From Campylobacter magnus (GTDB lineage: Bacteria > Campylobacterota > Campylobacteria > Campylobacterales > Campylobacteraceae): 64,000 bases of DNA. Shown here piece after piece: positions 41,707 through 51,397 of the stretch. The stretch covers positions 1-64,000 of the forward strand of contig NZ_JAQSLK010000006.1 in the NCBI RefSeq assembly GCF_028649595.1. Reading direction: 5' to 3'. The first letter of the stretch is position 1. Every line of letters begins with the position of its first letter. The notes beneath the pieces were generated by a model. It was given only the letters and a program-made list of their open reading frames with translations, searched no databases and was not told the DNA's origin. Both the position numbers and the translations under genes were made by a program.

Positions 41707-42177
41707 TTACAAGTTTTTAGATAAAATTATTTGATCATCTAGAATTCCTAACTCCAAAAAATGGGAGTTTTTTAGCAAATTTAAGGACTTTTCATTATCT
41801 TTTTTCACCCTAGCAAAAAGCTCTTTAAGCCCTAGCTCATAAGCTTTATTTAGCAAATTTTTTATCAAAATATCGCCAACTTTTTTAAAATCTGGATTTT
41901 TGTAAAAGCCAATTTGCGCTGCTGTTTTTGTAATATCAAAAAAGCAAATCACACCTAAAAAACTTCCATTTTCATAAATAGCGTAGTATTTTTTATTATT
42001 TTGAGTTTTTAGGTAATTTATAAAGTTTTTAAAAGCCTTTAACTCATTTTTGCGTCCAGAAAAATCGCCTAAAAAGCCGTAAATTTCGGGCTGTGAGCGA
42101 GCGTGAAAAACAGCTAAAATCTCATCATTATTTAAAAAACAAAAATCTTTTAACATAGCAAAAATATAAAAAAACAT
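41707..42177 (-). CDS. pseH: PseH-like GNAT acetyltransferase
   Basis: This is a 156-residue GNAT-fold protein: FYKNPDFKKVGDILIKNLLNKAYELGLKELFARVKKDNEKSLNLLKNSHF carries the acetyl-CoA-binding strand-helix pattern. PseH N-acetylates the 4-amino sugar in pseudaminic acid synthesis, used to glycosylate flagellin. The neighbouring pseB supports this. The start may be the second Met (42156), since neither start has a clear ribosome site. Confidence 0.75.
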   Translation of the reverse strand: MFFYIFAMLKDFCFLNNDEILAVFHARSQPEIYGFLGDFSGRKNELKAFKNFINYLKTQNNKKYYAIYENGSFLGVICFFDITKTAAQIGFYKNPDFKKVGDILIKNLLNKAYELGLKELFARVKKDNEKSLNLLKNSHFLELGILDDQIILSKNL

Positions 42178-42273
42178 AGGAATTCTAGAATTCTAGAATT
42201 TTAAAACCCAGGAATTCTAGAATTTCAAAAATCTAGAATTCCTGGGCTCAAAATACAAAAAATCTAGAATTCC

Positions 42274-43272
42274 CTAGACCTTTGGAGTATTTTTTATCAT
42301 TTGCTTAATTTCTGCCTCATCTAACCAAAGCGTATTTTTATCAGAACTATACGCAAACTCACTTTTAACTAACTCGCCTTTTTCGCCTATGGCGTTTTGG
42401 CTGAAATCTTCTAATCTATGCTTGGTGCTTGGAGCGATTACATAATGGTCGTTAAACTCAAAAGTATGCATAGCATCATCACTTGCTATCATGGCCTCAT
42501 GTAGCTTCTCGCCTGGGCGGATGCCAATTATTTTATGTCCAAGTTCTGGTGCCATAGCCTTAGCAAGGTCTATTATGCGCATTGAAGGAATTTTTGGGAT
42601 GAAAATCTCTCCACCTTTCATACGCTCAAAGTTTTTTAGCACAAAGCGCACGCCTTGTTCTAGCGTGATCCAAAAGCGCGTCATGCGCTCATCTGTAATA
42701 GGCAGTTCTTTTGCTCCATCAGCAATAAGCTTAGCAAAAAACGGCACCACAGAGCCCTTTGAGCCAACTACATTGCCGTATCTAGCCACACTAAAGCGTG
42801 TGCGGCGTGTGCCTGCGATGTTATTTGCAGCAGTAAAGAGCTTATCACTTGCAAGCTTTGTTGCGCCATATAGATTTATGGGGCTGCAGGCTTTATCAGT
42901 GCTTAGGGCGATCACTTTTTCTACATTACACGCAAAGGCTGCGTTTATTACATTTTGCGCGCCGTTTATATTTGTTTTTATACACTCCATAGGGTTATAC
43001 TCAGCAATAGGCACATGCTTCATAGCAGCTGCGTGAATGACGAAGTCCACATCGTGCATAGCTAGTTTTAGGCGATCCTCATCACGCACATCGCCTACAA
43101 AAAAGCGCATACAAGGCGCATCAAAGCCTTGGCTCATCTCATAGTGCTTTTGCTCGTCCCTTGAGTAGATTATAAGCTTATTTGGCACATAATCTCGCAG
43201 CAAAACCCTAGCGTATTCTTTGCCAAAGCTGCCTGTGCCACCGGTGATTAAAATATTTTTGCCATTAAACAT
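42274..43272 (-). CDS. pseB: UDP-GlcNAc 4,6-dehydratase (inverting) PseB
   Basis: This 332-residue short-chain dehydrogenase-like enzyme has NAD-binding ITGGTGSFGKEY at residues 9-20, and the PseB pattern AAAMKHVPIAEYNP and STDKACSPINLYGATK. It makes UDP-2-acetamido-2,6-dideoxy-4-hexulose, the first step to pseudaminic acid for flagellin glycosylation. It precedes pseH on the same strand, separated by ~100 bases of palindromes. Confidence 0.95.
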   Translation of the reverse strand: MFNGKNILITGGTGSFGKEYARVLLRDYVPNKLIIYSRDEQKHYEMSQGFDAPCMRFFVGDVRDEDRLKLAMHDVDFVIHAAAMKHVPIAEYNPMECIKTNINGAQNVINAAFACNVEKVIALSTDKACSPINLYGATKLASDKLFTAANNIAGTRRTRFSVARYGNVVGSKGSVVPFFAKLIADGAKELPITDERMTRFWITLEQGVRFVLKNFERMKGGEIFIPKIPSMRIIDLAKAMAPELGHKIIGIRPGEKLHEAMIASDDAMHTFEFNDHYVIAPSTKHRLEDFSQNAIGEKGELVKSEFAYSSDKNTLWLDEAEIKQMIKNTPKV

Positions 43273-43364
43273 TTTTGCCCCTTTTTGCGCTTAAAAGCAT
43301 AATTCTAGCAAAATTTTAAGGCAATTTTAGATAAAATTAGCAAATTTTTAAAAAATGGTAGAAA

Positions 43365-43706
43365 ATGAAAGTTTTTATTAATTGTGATTGTGAAATTTTA
43401 TCAGCCACGCTAGAAAAAATTCTCTCAAACTCTATTTCTAGCCAAAGTGACGCTGATATCATTATTTGTGAGAGAGAATTTGCTAGCAATAAGCCACTTT
43501 TTATCATCGGCAAGGACATCACTCAGCCTTTTAGCGAAACAGAATTAAAGCAAAAATTAAACGAGTTTTTAAATAAAAACGAGTTTTTAGAGAAAAAAAA
43601 TAGCTCAGCCACCGCACAAAATTTTGATGCTTTTGAGAAAAACTTAGATGAGATTTTGCTTTCTTTTAAAAAGCAAATTTTGGAGCTTTTTAAAAATGCA
43701 AAATAA
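43365..43706 (+). CDS. Small hypothetical protein preceding rsmD
   Basis: This 113-residue protein begins KVFINCDCEILSATLEKIL, then SDADIIICEREFASNKPLFIIGKDITQPFSETELKQKLNEFL, with a C-terminal coiled-coil part. The alternation of strands and helices recalls a minimal receiver-like fold, without phosphorylation residues. It overlaps rsmD by 11 bases, so translation is coupled. Not assigned to a family. Confidence 0.65.
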   Translation: MKVFINCDCEILSATLEKILSNSISSQSDADIIICEREFASNKPLFIIGKDITQPFSETELKQKLNEFLNKNEFLEKKNSSATAQNFDAFEKNLDEILLSFKKQILELFKNAK

Positions 43707-44298
43707 GCAAGATAGCTACGAAATAAACATCGCAAGCGGGGCTTTAAAAGGGCGAAAAATTACCTTGCTTAGCTCAGAGAAAACTCGCAGCACAAAATCC
43801 ATCGTGGCTGATAGCTTTTTTGACAGCTTGCGTGATGAAGTGCGTGATAGCGTGTTTGCTGAGCTTTTTGGCGGCTGTGGGCTTATGGCTGTGCGTGCAC
43901 TTAGTGAGGGTGCTAGCAGGGCTTTTGCTTTTGAAAAGGACAAAGCTAGCTTTGGCGTGCTTAGCAAAAACCGCAAAAATCTAGGCTTAGATGAGCGTTT
44001 TGAGATATTTTTGGGCGATACTTTTAGTCTAGCTTTGGACGCGCTAAATGGCTCAAAAATCAAGAATTGGAATTCTAGATTTATACTTTATCTAGACCCG
44101 CCTTTTAGCATTAGAGAAGGCTTTGATAATATTTATGAAAAATGCGTGGATTTACTTAGCAAACTAGACCCAGATATCGCAGTATTTGAGCATTTAAGCA
44201 GTGTTACATTGCCTAAGAGCATAGGCAAACTTACTCTAAAAAAGAGTAAAAAATTTGGAAAAACCACGCTTAGTTATTTTTTTAATGAAAAAGTATAA
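43696..44298 (+). CDS. rsmD: 16S rRNA (guanine966-N2) methyltransferase RsmD
   Basis: The 200 residues from ATG 43696 start IASGALKGRKI and contain TRSTKSIVADSFFDSL, the SAM motif FAELFGGCGLMAVRALSEGA and the catalytic DPPF (LYLDPPFSIREGF). This matches RsmD. A longer upstream start at 43648 would run through the preceding gene and is less likely. A palindrome-like GGAATTCTAGATT lies in frame just before the DPPF strand (KNWNSRFILYLDPP). Confidence 0.9.
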   Translation: MQNKQDSYEINIASGALKGRKITLLSSEKTRSTKSIVADSFFDSLRDEVRDSVFAELFGGCGLMAVRALSEGASRAFAFEKDKASFGVLSKNRKNLGLDERFEIFLGDTFSLALDALNGSKIKNWNSRFILYLDPPFSIREGFDNIYEKCVDLLSKLDPDIAVFEHLSSVTLPKSIGKLTLKKSKKFGKTTLSYFFNEKV

Positions 44299-44323
44299 AT
44301 TTTTTAAGCTTTTTGCCGATTTT
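44296..44323 (+). promoter_or_regulatory. Candidate sigma-28 (FliA) promoter of flaG
   Basis: TAAATT (44296-44301) and GCCGATTT (44315-44322) are spaced as in Campylobacter FliA promoters (TAAA...CGATWT). The flaG ATG is 35 bases downstream. Confidence 0.5.
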
Positions 44324-44356
44324 AAAAGCGAATAAAACTCACAAAGGGGTAGAAAT

Positions 44357-44770
44357 ATGGAAATCTTTAACAATATAGCAAGCAGCATGGCGACCACAAC
44401 AGCGCAAAAATCAGCTGAAATTCAACGCCCAGTAGCTGATGTAAGCGGCTCGAAGATAAATACCGAGAGCTCGACCGAGCAGCCAAAAGGTGCAGCTGAG
44501 CTAAACAAACAAAACTCAGAAGAAATGAAAGCTAAGCTCGATGAAGCAGTAAACGACCTAAATGAATATATGCAAAAAATGGATACAAACCTGCGCTTTG
44601 GCTACAATCAACCGCTAAACACGTTAACAGTAAGCCTAATCAACACTCAAAACGGCGATACAATCCGCCAGTATCCAAGCGAGCAAGTAATAAGAATGAG
44701 AGAAAATCTACAAGAACAAATCAGAAGTCTTTTTAAAGAACAAGGGCTTTTGATGGATCAAATAAACTAA
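44357..44770 (+). CDS. flaG: Flagellar protein FlaG
   Basis: This 137-residue protein has a Ser/Thr/Lys-rich N-terminus and the FlaG domain NDLNEYMQKMDTNLRFGYNQPLNTLTVSLINTQNGDTIRQYPSEQVIRMRENLQE. FlaG influences filament length in Campylobacter. AAAGGGG precedes the ATG. It is first in a flaG-fliD-fliS cluster in the same order as in C. jejuni. Confidence 0.92.
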   Translation: MEIFNNIASSMATTTAQKSAEIQRPVADVSGSKINTESSTEQPKGAAELNKQNSEEMKAKLDEAVNDLNEYMQKMDTNLRFGYNQPLNTLTVSLINTQNGDTIRQYPSEQVIRMRENLQEQIRSLFKEQGLLMDQIN

Positions 44771-44835
44771 AATCATTAACTAGGGAATTCTAGAATTCCC
44801 TAAACAAATCCATAAAAATACAAAAGGACAATATC

Positions 44836-46725
44836 ATGGCAGGCGTATCAGTAAGCACTCCAAGCAAAGAAAACTCACCTACTTATGGACTTAGCAAAAC
44901 AGGTGCAGCAGTCTCAGACAAAGCGCAATTAAACATAGCAAGTAGTATTTTAACTCAAGATGTAATAGATGGTCTAAAAGACGCTGATGAAAGCGTTCAA
45001 ATCAAGCCTCTTACTCTAAAAATAGATAAAAATACTAAAAAACAAGCCGATATCACAGCACTAACCACGCTGGTATCAACTCTAAAAACAAGCTACGCTG
45101 ATGTGGCAAACGAAACAGCAATGCTAAAACGCACAGTCACAGCCGCTGGCTCAGGCTCTGTAACAGCAAATGTAGAAGCTGGCGTGGCAGAACAAACCGT
45201 CCGCCTAAGCGTAAGCCAGCTAGCACAGGTTGACTCATACCAAAGCAAAGGCTTTAAATCTCGCTCAGAGGCTCTAGCAGGCATTACTAAAGAAGAAAGC
45301 CTTACTCTCTCAGTAGGCGATAAAAGCGTAGATATAAAAGTCGGCGCATCAACCACGCTTGAAGATATCATAAACCAAATCAACGACGGCGCAGGCGACG
45401 CTATAAAAGCTAGCATAGTAAATACTGGCGGCGAAAATGGCTATAAGATGATTTTACAAAGCAAAGAATCAGGCGAGAAAAATCAAATTAAATTCAGTGT
45501 AGCAGGCAATGACCCAGATGCTTTAAAAGGCGCAAAAGATGTGCTAGAAAAACTTGGCTTTAAGGCTAAAGAAACTGCTATTCAGGATGACAAAGGCACA
45601 ACAACAGGTTATGATCTAGTAATAGACACCGCTGATACTAGCGCAGGCGGCAAACAACTACAAAAAGCCCAAGATGCTAAATTTAGCTTTAATGGCATTG
45701 ATATCACTCGTAGCTCAAATAGCGTAGATGACCTTATTATCGGAGTTACTTTTAATCTAAACAATGTAGATGAGAAAAACAGCACAACAGGCGCACTAAA
45801 AGAAAGCGTAATCACTATAGGCAAAGACACAGACGCAGTAGTAAAATCACTAAAGAGCATGGTAACAGCCTATAATGATCTAATTAGCAATGTCTCTACT
45901 GCTACTTCATATGATAGAGAAAATGGTGTAGCAGGTACGCTAAATGGTATGAGCGAAATCACAGGCATAAAAAGAAAGCTACAAAATCTATTTGAATCAT
46001 CAAATAGCGATGGCAAGAGCCTACAAAACTTTGGCTTTAGCTTTACAGAAAAAGGCGTGCTAAGTGTAGATGAGAGCAAACTAAAAGATACTATAAGCAA
46101 AGACTATGAAGGCTTTAAGTCGTTTTTTACAAACTCTACTGAGTATAAAAATGCTGGTGTTTTTGGTACAGAAAAAATAAATCAAACTCTAACAAACAAT
46201 ATCTCTGGCAAGCTAAAAATCAATGGTAAAGAAATTCAAATTGATCTTAATAAAGGCGATGCTGTCAAAAACGCAAATGAGCTTGTAAGGCTTATAAATG
46301 ACGCTGAGATACCAAATGTAACAGCTCGCCTTGCTGATAATGGCGTCTTACAGCTTGTAGGCACAGGCGGTAAGGATATAGAAATATCAAAAGACTCTGA
46401 TCCTGCCTTGCTAAAAGCACTAGGTTTAGAGGCTGGCACAACTCCAGGTTCAAGCACTGATAAAAAAGGCTTTTTTGACAAACTAAGCGATATAGTAACT
46501 GGGCTAATAGGCACAGAGGGCACACTAACAAACCTAACAAGTAGCCTAAAAGACAAATCCAAAATCATCCAATCGCAAAAAGACAAAGTCCAAGCAACGC
46601 TTGATAAAAAATACGCGATGATGCAAAAGCAGTTCTCAACCATCGCTGTGCAAATGAACGCGCTAGAAAACTCATTTAACTCGCTTAAAAACACCTTTGA
46701 TGCGCTGTTAAATAGCAATAAATAA
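44836..46725 (+). CDS. fliD: Flagellar filament cap protein FliD
   Basis: This 629-residue protein has conserved N- and C-terminal coiled-coil regions (the C-terminal end QKQFSTIAVQMNALENSFNSLKNTFDALL) and a central beta-rich domain with GANDP-like repeats. FliD caps the filament and helps flagellin fold. Length is normal for Campylobacter FliD. AAAAGGAC precedes the ATG. It lies between flaG and fliS. Confidence 0.95.
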   Translation: MAGVSVSTPSKENSPTYGLSKTGAAVSDKAQLNIASSILTQDVIDGLKDADESVQIKPLTLKIDKNTKKQADITALTTLVSTLKTSYADVANETAMLKRTVTAAGSGSVTANVEAGVAEQTVRLSVSQLAQVDSYQSKGFKSRSEALAGITKEESLTLSVGDKSVDIKVGASTTLEDIINQINDGAGDAIKASIVNTGGENGYKMILQSKESGEKNQIKFSVAGNDPDALKGAKDVLEKLGFKAKETAIQDDKGTTTGYDLVIDTADTSAGGKQLQKAQDAKFSFNGIDITRSSNSVDDLIIGVTFNLNNVDEKNSTTGALKESVITIGKDTDAVVKSLKSMVTAYNDLISNVSTATSYDRENGVAGTLNGMSEITGIKRKLQNLFESSNSDGKSLQNFGFSFTEKGVLSVDESKLKDTISKDYEGFKSFFTNSTEYKNAGVFGTEKINQTLTNNISGKLKINGKEIQIDLNKGDAVKNANELVRLINDAEIPNVTARLADNGVLQLVGTGGKDIEISKDSDPALLKALGLEAGTTPGSSTDKKGFFDKLSDIVTGLIGTEGTLTNLTSSLKDKSKIIQSQKDKVQATLDKKYAMMQKQFSTIAVQMNALENSFNSLKNTFDALLNSNK

Positions 46726-46733
46726 GGATAAAA

Positions 46734-47129
46734 ATGCAAAGCTCTGCTTATAATAGCTATAATAGCACCAGCCTTAGCGTAGATAACCAAGAAAAGCTAG
46801 TTTTGATGCTTTATGAAGGAATTTTGCGCTTTGCGGCTCGTGCCAAAAAGGCAATGCAAGAAAAAAATGTCCAAGAAAAGGTCATGTTTATAAACAAAAT
46901 TAGCGCAATTTTCATTGAGCTTAGTAGCTCGCTTGACCTAAATCAAGGGCAAATCGCTCATTATCTAAAAGGCCTATATGCTAGAGAAATCACAAGGCTC
47001 ATTGAAGCAAACATCAAAAACGATGTAGATGCTATAGATGAAGTGATCCGTGTAACTCGTGGGCTAATCTCAGCGTGGAATGATGCTACTGGAACAAACA
47101 CGCAAGGAGCGCCTGATGTGGACAGATGA
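46734..47129 (+). CDS. fliS: Flagellin export chaperone FliS
   Basis: This 131-residue helical protein has the FliS pattern KLVLMLYEGILRFAARAKKAMQEKN near residue 20 and a four-helix layout. FliS binds the flagellin C-terminus in the cytoplasm. It starts 8 bases after fliD with AAGGAT as ribosome site, and overlaps the next gene by 14 bases. Confidence 0.95.
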   Translation: MQSSAYNSYNSTSLSVDNQEKLVLMLYEGILRFAARAKKAMQEKNVQEKVMFINKISAIFIELSSSLDLNQGQIAHYLKGLYAREITRLIEANIKNDVDAIDEVIRVTRGLISAWNDATGTNTQGAPDVDR

Positions 47130-47346
47130 ACTAACAGTAGCACTCATTGCAGGCGATATAGAAAAGTTTCAAAACATCTTAGACAAACAGCCAAAAGAGC
47201 TAAATATAAATGATATTAACACGGCAATGAGCCTTATAACAGAGGCGCAGAAAATTTGTCAGCATAAACTTGATTTGCTTCACACTGAGTTTGAAAAAAT
47301 CAAGCTTGCTAAAAAGTTTAGCCACGAGATGGCACTAAATTATTAA
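47116..47346 (+). CDS. FliT-like small flagellar protein
   Basis: The 76-residue helical protein from ATG 47116 (MWTDELTVALIAGDIEKFQNILDKQPKEL) has AAGGAGC before the start, inside the end of fliS. Position and size match the gene that follows fliS in C. jejuni (Cj0550), and FliT-type chaperones in other bacteria. A FliT function is inferred from context only. Confidence 0.7.
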   Translation: MWTDELTVALIAGDIEKFQNILDKQPKELNINDINTAMSLITEAQKICQHKLDLLHTEFEKIKLAKKFSHEMALNY

Positions 47347-47349
47347 AAA

Positions 47350-47475
47350 AATACCTAGGAATTCTAGAATTTATTCTTGGGAATTCTAGAATTTCGGCTT
47401 AGGAATTCTAGAATTTTGACTTAGGAATTCTAGGGAATTCTAAATTTTTTTAGGAATTCTAGAATTCCATAGGGC
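47350..47475. repeat. Cluster of palindrome copies after the flagellar genes
   Basis: At least five GGAATTCTAGAATT-type elements in tandem with T-rich spacers close the flaG-fliS operon. Successive hairpins could act as a terminator. Confidence 0.8.
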
Positions 47476-47515
47476 TTTAAACTTACTTAAAAATAGCTAA
47501 AATCAAAGGTATAAG

Positions 47516-48427
47516 ATGAATAAAATCCAAAACTTCCCTATCATGCTGTTTACTACTATTATGGGGCTTGGTGGGCTTAGTATGGATATTTTTTATATCT
47601 TTGGGGCTGGGTTTTTGTTTGAGAGTTTTCGCTTTGTTACAGCAGCTCTTTTTGCCTTGCTTTTTATCTGCTACGGCTTAAAAATTCTACTTTTTAGAAA
47701 CTCTGTAAAAGCCGAACTTCACCATCCTATTAAAATTAACTTTTTTCCTGCTTTTAGCATCTCTCTTTTGCTTTTGGCTGCTCTTTTTAGCGAGTTTAGC
47801 GGGGTTAGCAAGGCTTTGTTTTACGCTGGCGTGGCGTCTCAAAGCATTATTACTCTTTATGTGATTTCTGCGTGGATCAGCCGCGATATAAACATCGAAC
47901 ACAGTAATCCTGCGTGGTTTATCCCAGTAGCAGCAAACCTGCTAATTCCTGCCTTAGTGCCTTTTGATGCGCCGTGGACTTGGTTTTATTTTTCCTTTGC
48001 GCTGTTTTTTTATGTGGTGATTTTTACCTTGCTTTTTTATAGGCTGATTTTTCATCCAAGTTTGGAGAGCAAGTTTATACCGACACTTTTTATTTTCATC
48101 GCTCCGCCTTCGGTGGCTTTTTTAGGCTATGAAAAGCTCGCCCGTTTTGATAATTTTGCGCTGATTCTCTTAAATATTGCTATATTTTTTACCCTGCTTT
48201 TGTGCTTTATGTATAAAAAGTTTTTGCGCTTAAAGTTTGCTTTATCGTGGTGGGCATTTACTTTTCCGCTTGCTACTTTTTGCCTAGCTCTTTTAAAAGC
48301 AGCTCATCTTGGGGATTTTTTTACTTACGCTGGTTTGGCTGTCTTTGGTGCGCTTTGTGTTTTTGTATTTTTGTGTCTTGTTGGCACGATTAAAAGCGTG
48401 GTTAAAGGCACAGCTTTTGAAGCTTAA
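47516..48427 (+). CDS. SLAC1/TehA-like anion channel family protein
   Basis: This 303-residue protein has about ten hydrophobic segments and the TDT/SLAC1 layout. It starts NFPIMLFTTIMGLGGLSMDIF and includes NPAWFIPVAANLLIPALVPF and IAPPSVAFLGYEKLA, where GxxxP-containing helices with a Phe gate are typical. In bacteria TehA is linked to tellurite resistance and C4-dicarboxylate or anion flux. Substrate unknown. Confidence 0.8.
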   Translation: MNKIQNFPIMLFTTIMGLGGLSMDIFYIFGAGFLFESFRFVTAALFALLFICYGLKILLFRNSVKAELHHPIKINFFPAFSISLLLLAALFSEFSGVSKALFYAGVASQSIITLYVISAWISRDINIEHSNPAWFIPVAANLLIPALVPFDAPWTWFYFSFALFFYVVIFTLLFYRLIFHPSLESKFIPTLFIFIAPPSVAFLGYEKLARFDNFALILLNIAIFFTLLLCFMYKKFLRLKFALSWWAFTFPLATFCLALLKAAHLGDFFTYAGLAVFGALCVFVFLCLVGTIKSVVKGTAFEA

Positions 48428-48531
48428 ATCTAGAATTCCTAGGAAATTTATTTAGGAATTCTAGAATTTATTCTTGGGAATTCTAGATTTTTTTGAGAAT
48501 TCTAGAATTTATTCTTAGGAATTCTAGATTT

Positions 48532-48720
48532 TCAGCCCCCACCTACTAGTTCTATGACCTCTATTTTATCGCCCTCTTTTAGTTCTACTTCTTGCCAAGC
48601 TTTTTTTGGGATTACTGAGCCATTTATGCTAATAGCGATGTGTTCGCCAAAGTTTATTAAAATGCTTGCTAAGCCTTGATTTTTCGTATCAAAAGTATTG
48701 CCATTTAAGAGTATTTTCAT
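48532..48720 (-). CDS. thiS: Sulfur carrier protein ThiS
   Basis: The 62 residues from ATG 48720 begin MKILLNGNTFDT and end VIELVGGG. The C-terminal Gly-Gly is the site that is thiocarboxylated for thiamine thiazole synthesis. The ubiquitin-like fold pattern (KEGDKIEVIELVGGG) is clear. It stands alone here, apart from other thi genes. Longer upstream readings lack support. Confidence 0.88.
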   Translation of the reverse strand: MKILLNGNTFDTKNQGLASILINFGEHIAISINGSVIPKKAWQEVELKEGDKIEVIELVGGG

Positions 48721-48803
48721 TTTTTGCCTTTTTTTTGAGTGTAATTTTAGCAAATTTTTTGTATAATCACGCGATAATTTTTTGGAAAATTTTTGGAAAC
48801 AAG

Positions 48804-49493
48804 ATGAAAAATCAAGAAAAAATCAAACATATGCTAGTCATGCAACAGCGCCTAAATGACGAAACAAACGGCACTGGCTGGGAAAATGGCATCACAAAAG
48901 ATGGCAAGATAATTAACTGGAGACGCTGTATTTATATGGAGTGTGCTGAGCTTATTGAGAGCTTTGCGTGGAAGCACTGGAAAAACATAAACGCAAATCC
49001 AGACGAAGATAATGTAAAGATTGAAATAATCGATATTTGGCACTTTATTATGAGCTTGTTTTTAGCTGAGCACCGAGGAGAGCCAAGCTTTGATGAGCTC
49101 TCAGCTGAGATTGCTGCTAGCACGCTTTTTGGCGACTTTTGCAAAGAGCCCTTTGCGCTAAAAAACTATAATCAATACGAAATCATCAATGAAATCGAGA
49201 TGATAATACACGCTACAAGCACGCCACAAACAAACTTTGAGAGCATTTTAAAGCTCTTTTTTGGGCTTGCTTTAAAATGTGGTGTGAATCTTGAAGTACT
49301 TTTTGAGGGCTACATCGCAAAAAATGTGCTAAATAAATTTCGCCAAAATCACGGCTACAAAGAAGGACGCTATAAAAAAGTCTGGGATGGCAAAGAAGAT
49401 AACACTGTGCTTTGTGAAATCATTGCCTCAGGGCTTTTGGACGAAAACGAAATTTATACTAAATTAGAAAAAATATATAAGGAAATAAAATGA
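48804..49493 (+). CDS. dut: Dimeric dUTPase (MazG-like fold)
   Basis: The 229 residues from ATG 48804 contain TNGTGWENGITKDGKIINWRRCIYMECAELIESFAWKHWK and later EIIDIWHFIMSL, giving the ExxE...ExxD metal sites of all-alpha dUTPases, known in Campylobacter. It hydrolyses dUTP to dUMP. The longer frame from 48666 lacks a ribosome site and carries a membrane-like extension. It overlaps the downstream transporter by 4 bases. Confidence 0.9.
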   Translation: MKNQEKIKHMLVMQQRLNDETNGTGWENGITKDGKIINWRRCIYMECAELIESFAWKHWKNINANPDEDNVKIEIIDIWHFIMSLFLAEHRGEPSFDELSAEIAASTLFGDFCKEPFALKNYNQYEIINEIEMIIHATSTPQTNFESILKLFFGLALKCGVNLEVLFEGYIAKNVLNKFRQNHGYKEGRYKKVWDGKEDNTVLCEIIASGLLDENEIYTKLEKIYKEIK

Positions 49494-51325
49494 ACGATAA
49501 GATGAAATTATCGTTATTTTACGGCTTTTTGATAGTCGTTTGTTTGGTTATGTATTATGGGACGCAGGTTATCCCTATAATCTATGGTATTTGTATATTT
49601 TTGTATGCGATGAAGGTGCTAAACTCGAGCTTTAAGCTGATTTCTGGCATTGAGACTTTCCTTAAAATTATGACAAAATCACGCTTTAAAGCCTTTACTT
49701 TTGGCTTTACAACTTGTACTTTGATGCAAAGTTCTGGTCTTGTTAGCGTGCTTGCGATTTCTTTTCTCTCAGCTGGACTTATCACACTCACCGCTGGACT
49801 TGGCATAATCTTCGGGGCAAATCTGGGCTGTCTAACAGGCGGCTGGCTAGTAGCTGCTGTGGGTCTAAAAATCAACATCTCAGCCTACGCAATGCCTATG
49901 ATAGTAATAGGACTAATTAGCACCTACTCAAATCACAAAGCCACGCAGGGTATGGGCTTTTTTCTATTTAGTATAGGTCTGCTTTTCCTTGGAATTCACT
50001 ATATGAAAAGTGGCTTTGATAGTATAAAAGACACAATTGACCTTAGCCAATACGCAATGACTGGCATCCAAGGTCTAATCGTGTATTTTCTAATCGGTGT
50101 TATCATCACAATAATCATGCAAAGCTCGCATGCTACTATCACGCTAGCAATCACTGCCCTAGCTGCTGGGCAAATCACCTATGAAAATTCAATTGCCATA
50201 GTAATTGGCTCAAATGTTGGTAGTACAATTATGTCAATCATCGGCGCATTTAGCGCAAATATAGAGGGCAAAAAGCTAACCGTAGCACATGTGATCTTTA
50301 ACTTCACAACCGCAATCATAATGCTAGTGCTTGTAAATCCATTTACTTCGCTAACTGATATTCTCTCAGCTTGGGGTGGTATCGCAGATGATGATTACAC
50401 ACTAAAACTAGCTGTATTTAACAGCATTTTCCAAGTAGTAGGTGTGCTTATTTTCTACCCACTAACTGTGCCAATGGCTAGAATGCTAAACAAATATGTA
50501 GTAGCCAAAAAAGAACGCTCAAAAGTAGACCACGCTAAATACCTTAGCGAAGAAAGCCTTGCTTTTAGCAAATCAGCGATAAATGTTCTAGCAAGAGAGA
50601 TTGAGCACCTTTTTTCAAACACTCTTTCAATCATCGCAAAAACTATCTCGCTCTCAAAAGCTGATATAGAAAGCGAAGAGCCAGTTGGAGCAGTAATTGC
50701 CAAGCGCAATAAGCCTATGGAAGTTGATTTTAACGAGCTTTATGAAAACCGCTTTAAGGTGCTTTATAGCGAGATTATCGAATATAGCGTGGACGCTGCT
50801 AAAAACGCATCAAGTGATGATTTGCCAGTGCTGCTTGATATCCGTCGTTGTGCCATGAATCTTGCAGAGTCCCTAAAACACGCTCAAACCATACAGCCAA
50901 ACTTTTTTAGATTTATGACTAGTCAAAACGAGCATATCCAGCTAGCCTACAACAAGCTTCGCACAAAACTACTCTACACCCTCCGCCTCATAAATGAAAA
51001 TGCTATTGAAAGCACAGAAAAAGACGAGGATAAAGAGTTTTTAAGCCGTGATTTTGAGAGCCAAATCAATGCTCTAAATGAAATAATAACAATACTTCGC
51101 AACGAAGAAACTCACCTTGATGCTCTGCTTCGTGACCGCAAAATCACAGGCACTATGGCAACTTCGCTTATGAACGACACAGCTCAGGTTCGCTCAATGG
51201 TAAGCTCACTAGCTCAAATCGTAATCACTCTAAAAGGCTACCAGGCCAAATATATAGAGAAAAAAGTAACTGATAAAGAACTAGAAGAAAAAAGCACAGA
51301 AGAAAGCGAGCAAAAAGCAGGATGA
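49490..51325 (+). CDS. Na+/Pi cotransporter family protein with PhoU-like tail
   Basis: This 611-residue protein has an N-terminal half with two inverted Na/Pi repeats showing QSSGLVSVLAISFLSAGLI and QSSHATITLAITALAAGQI, plus GANLGCLTGGW and GSNVGSTIMSI. The C-terminal ~270 residues are helical and charged like PhoU. It should take up or sense phosphate (or another anion). It overlaps dut by 4 bases. Confidence 0.92.
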   Translation: MNDKMKLSLFYGFLIVVCLVMYYGTQVIPIIYGICIFLYAMKVLNSSFKLISGIETFLKIMTKSRFKAFTFGFTTCTLMQSSGLVSVLAISFLSAGLITLTAGLGIIFGANLGCLTGGWLVAAVGLKINISAYAMPMIVIGLISTYSNHKATQGMGFFLFSIGLLFLGIHYMKSGFDSIKDTIDLSQYAMTGIQGLIVYFLIGVIITIIMQSSHATITLAITALAAGQITYENSIAIVIGSNVGSTIMSIIGAFSANIEGKKLTVAHVIFNFTTAIIMLVLVNPFTSLTDILSAWGGIADDDYTLKLAVFNSIFQVVGVLIFYPLTVPMARMLNKYVVAKKERSKVDHAKYLSEESLAFSKSAINVLAREIEHLFSNTLSIIAKTISLSKADIESEEPVGAVIAKRNKPMEVDFNELYENRFKVLYSEIIEYSVDAAKNASSDDLPVLLDIRRCAMNLAESLKHAQTIQPNFFRFMTSQNEHIQLAYNKLRTKLLYTLRLINENAIESTEKDEDKEFLSRDFESQINALNEIITILRNEETHLDALLRDRKITGTMATSLMNDTAQVRSMVSSLAQIVITLKGYQAKYIEKKVTDKELEEKSTEESEQKAG

Positions 51326-51397
51326 GTTTTAGGAATTCTAGAATTTCTAAAAACTAGCTAGAATTCCTTCTAAAATTCCTAGGTAAAAGGAGCAATA

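Noticed and set aside
43365-43706. 113-residue protein as a response-regulator receiver
   Set aside because: The strand-helix pattern is suggestive, but the acidic pocket, phospho-Asp and Lys are missing.
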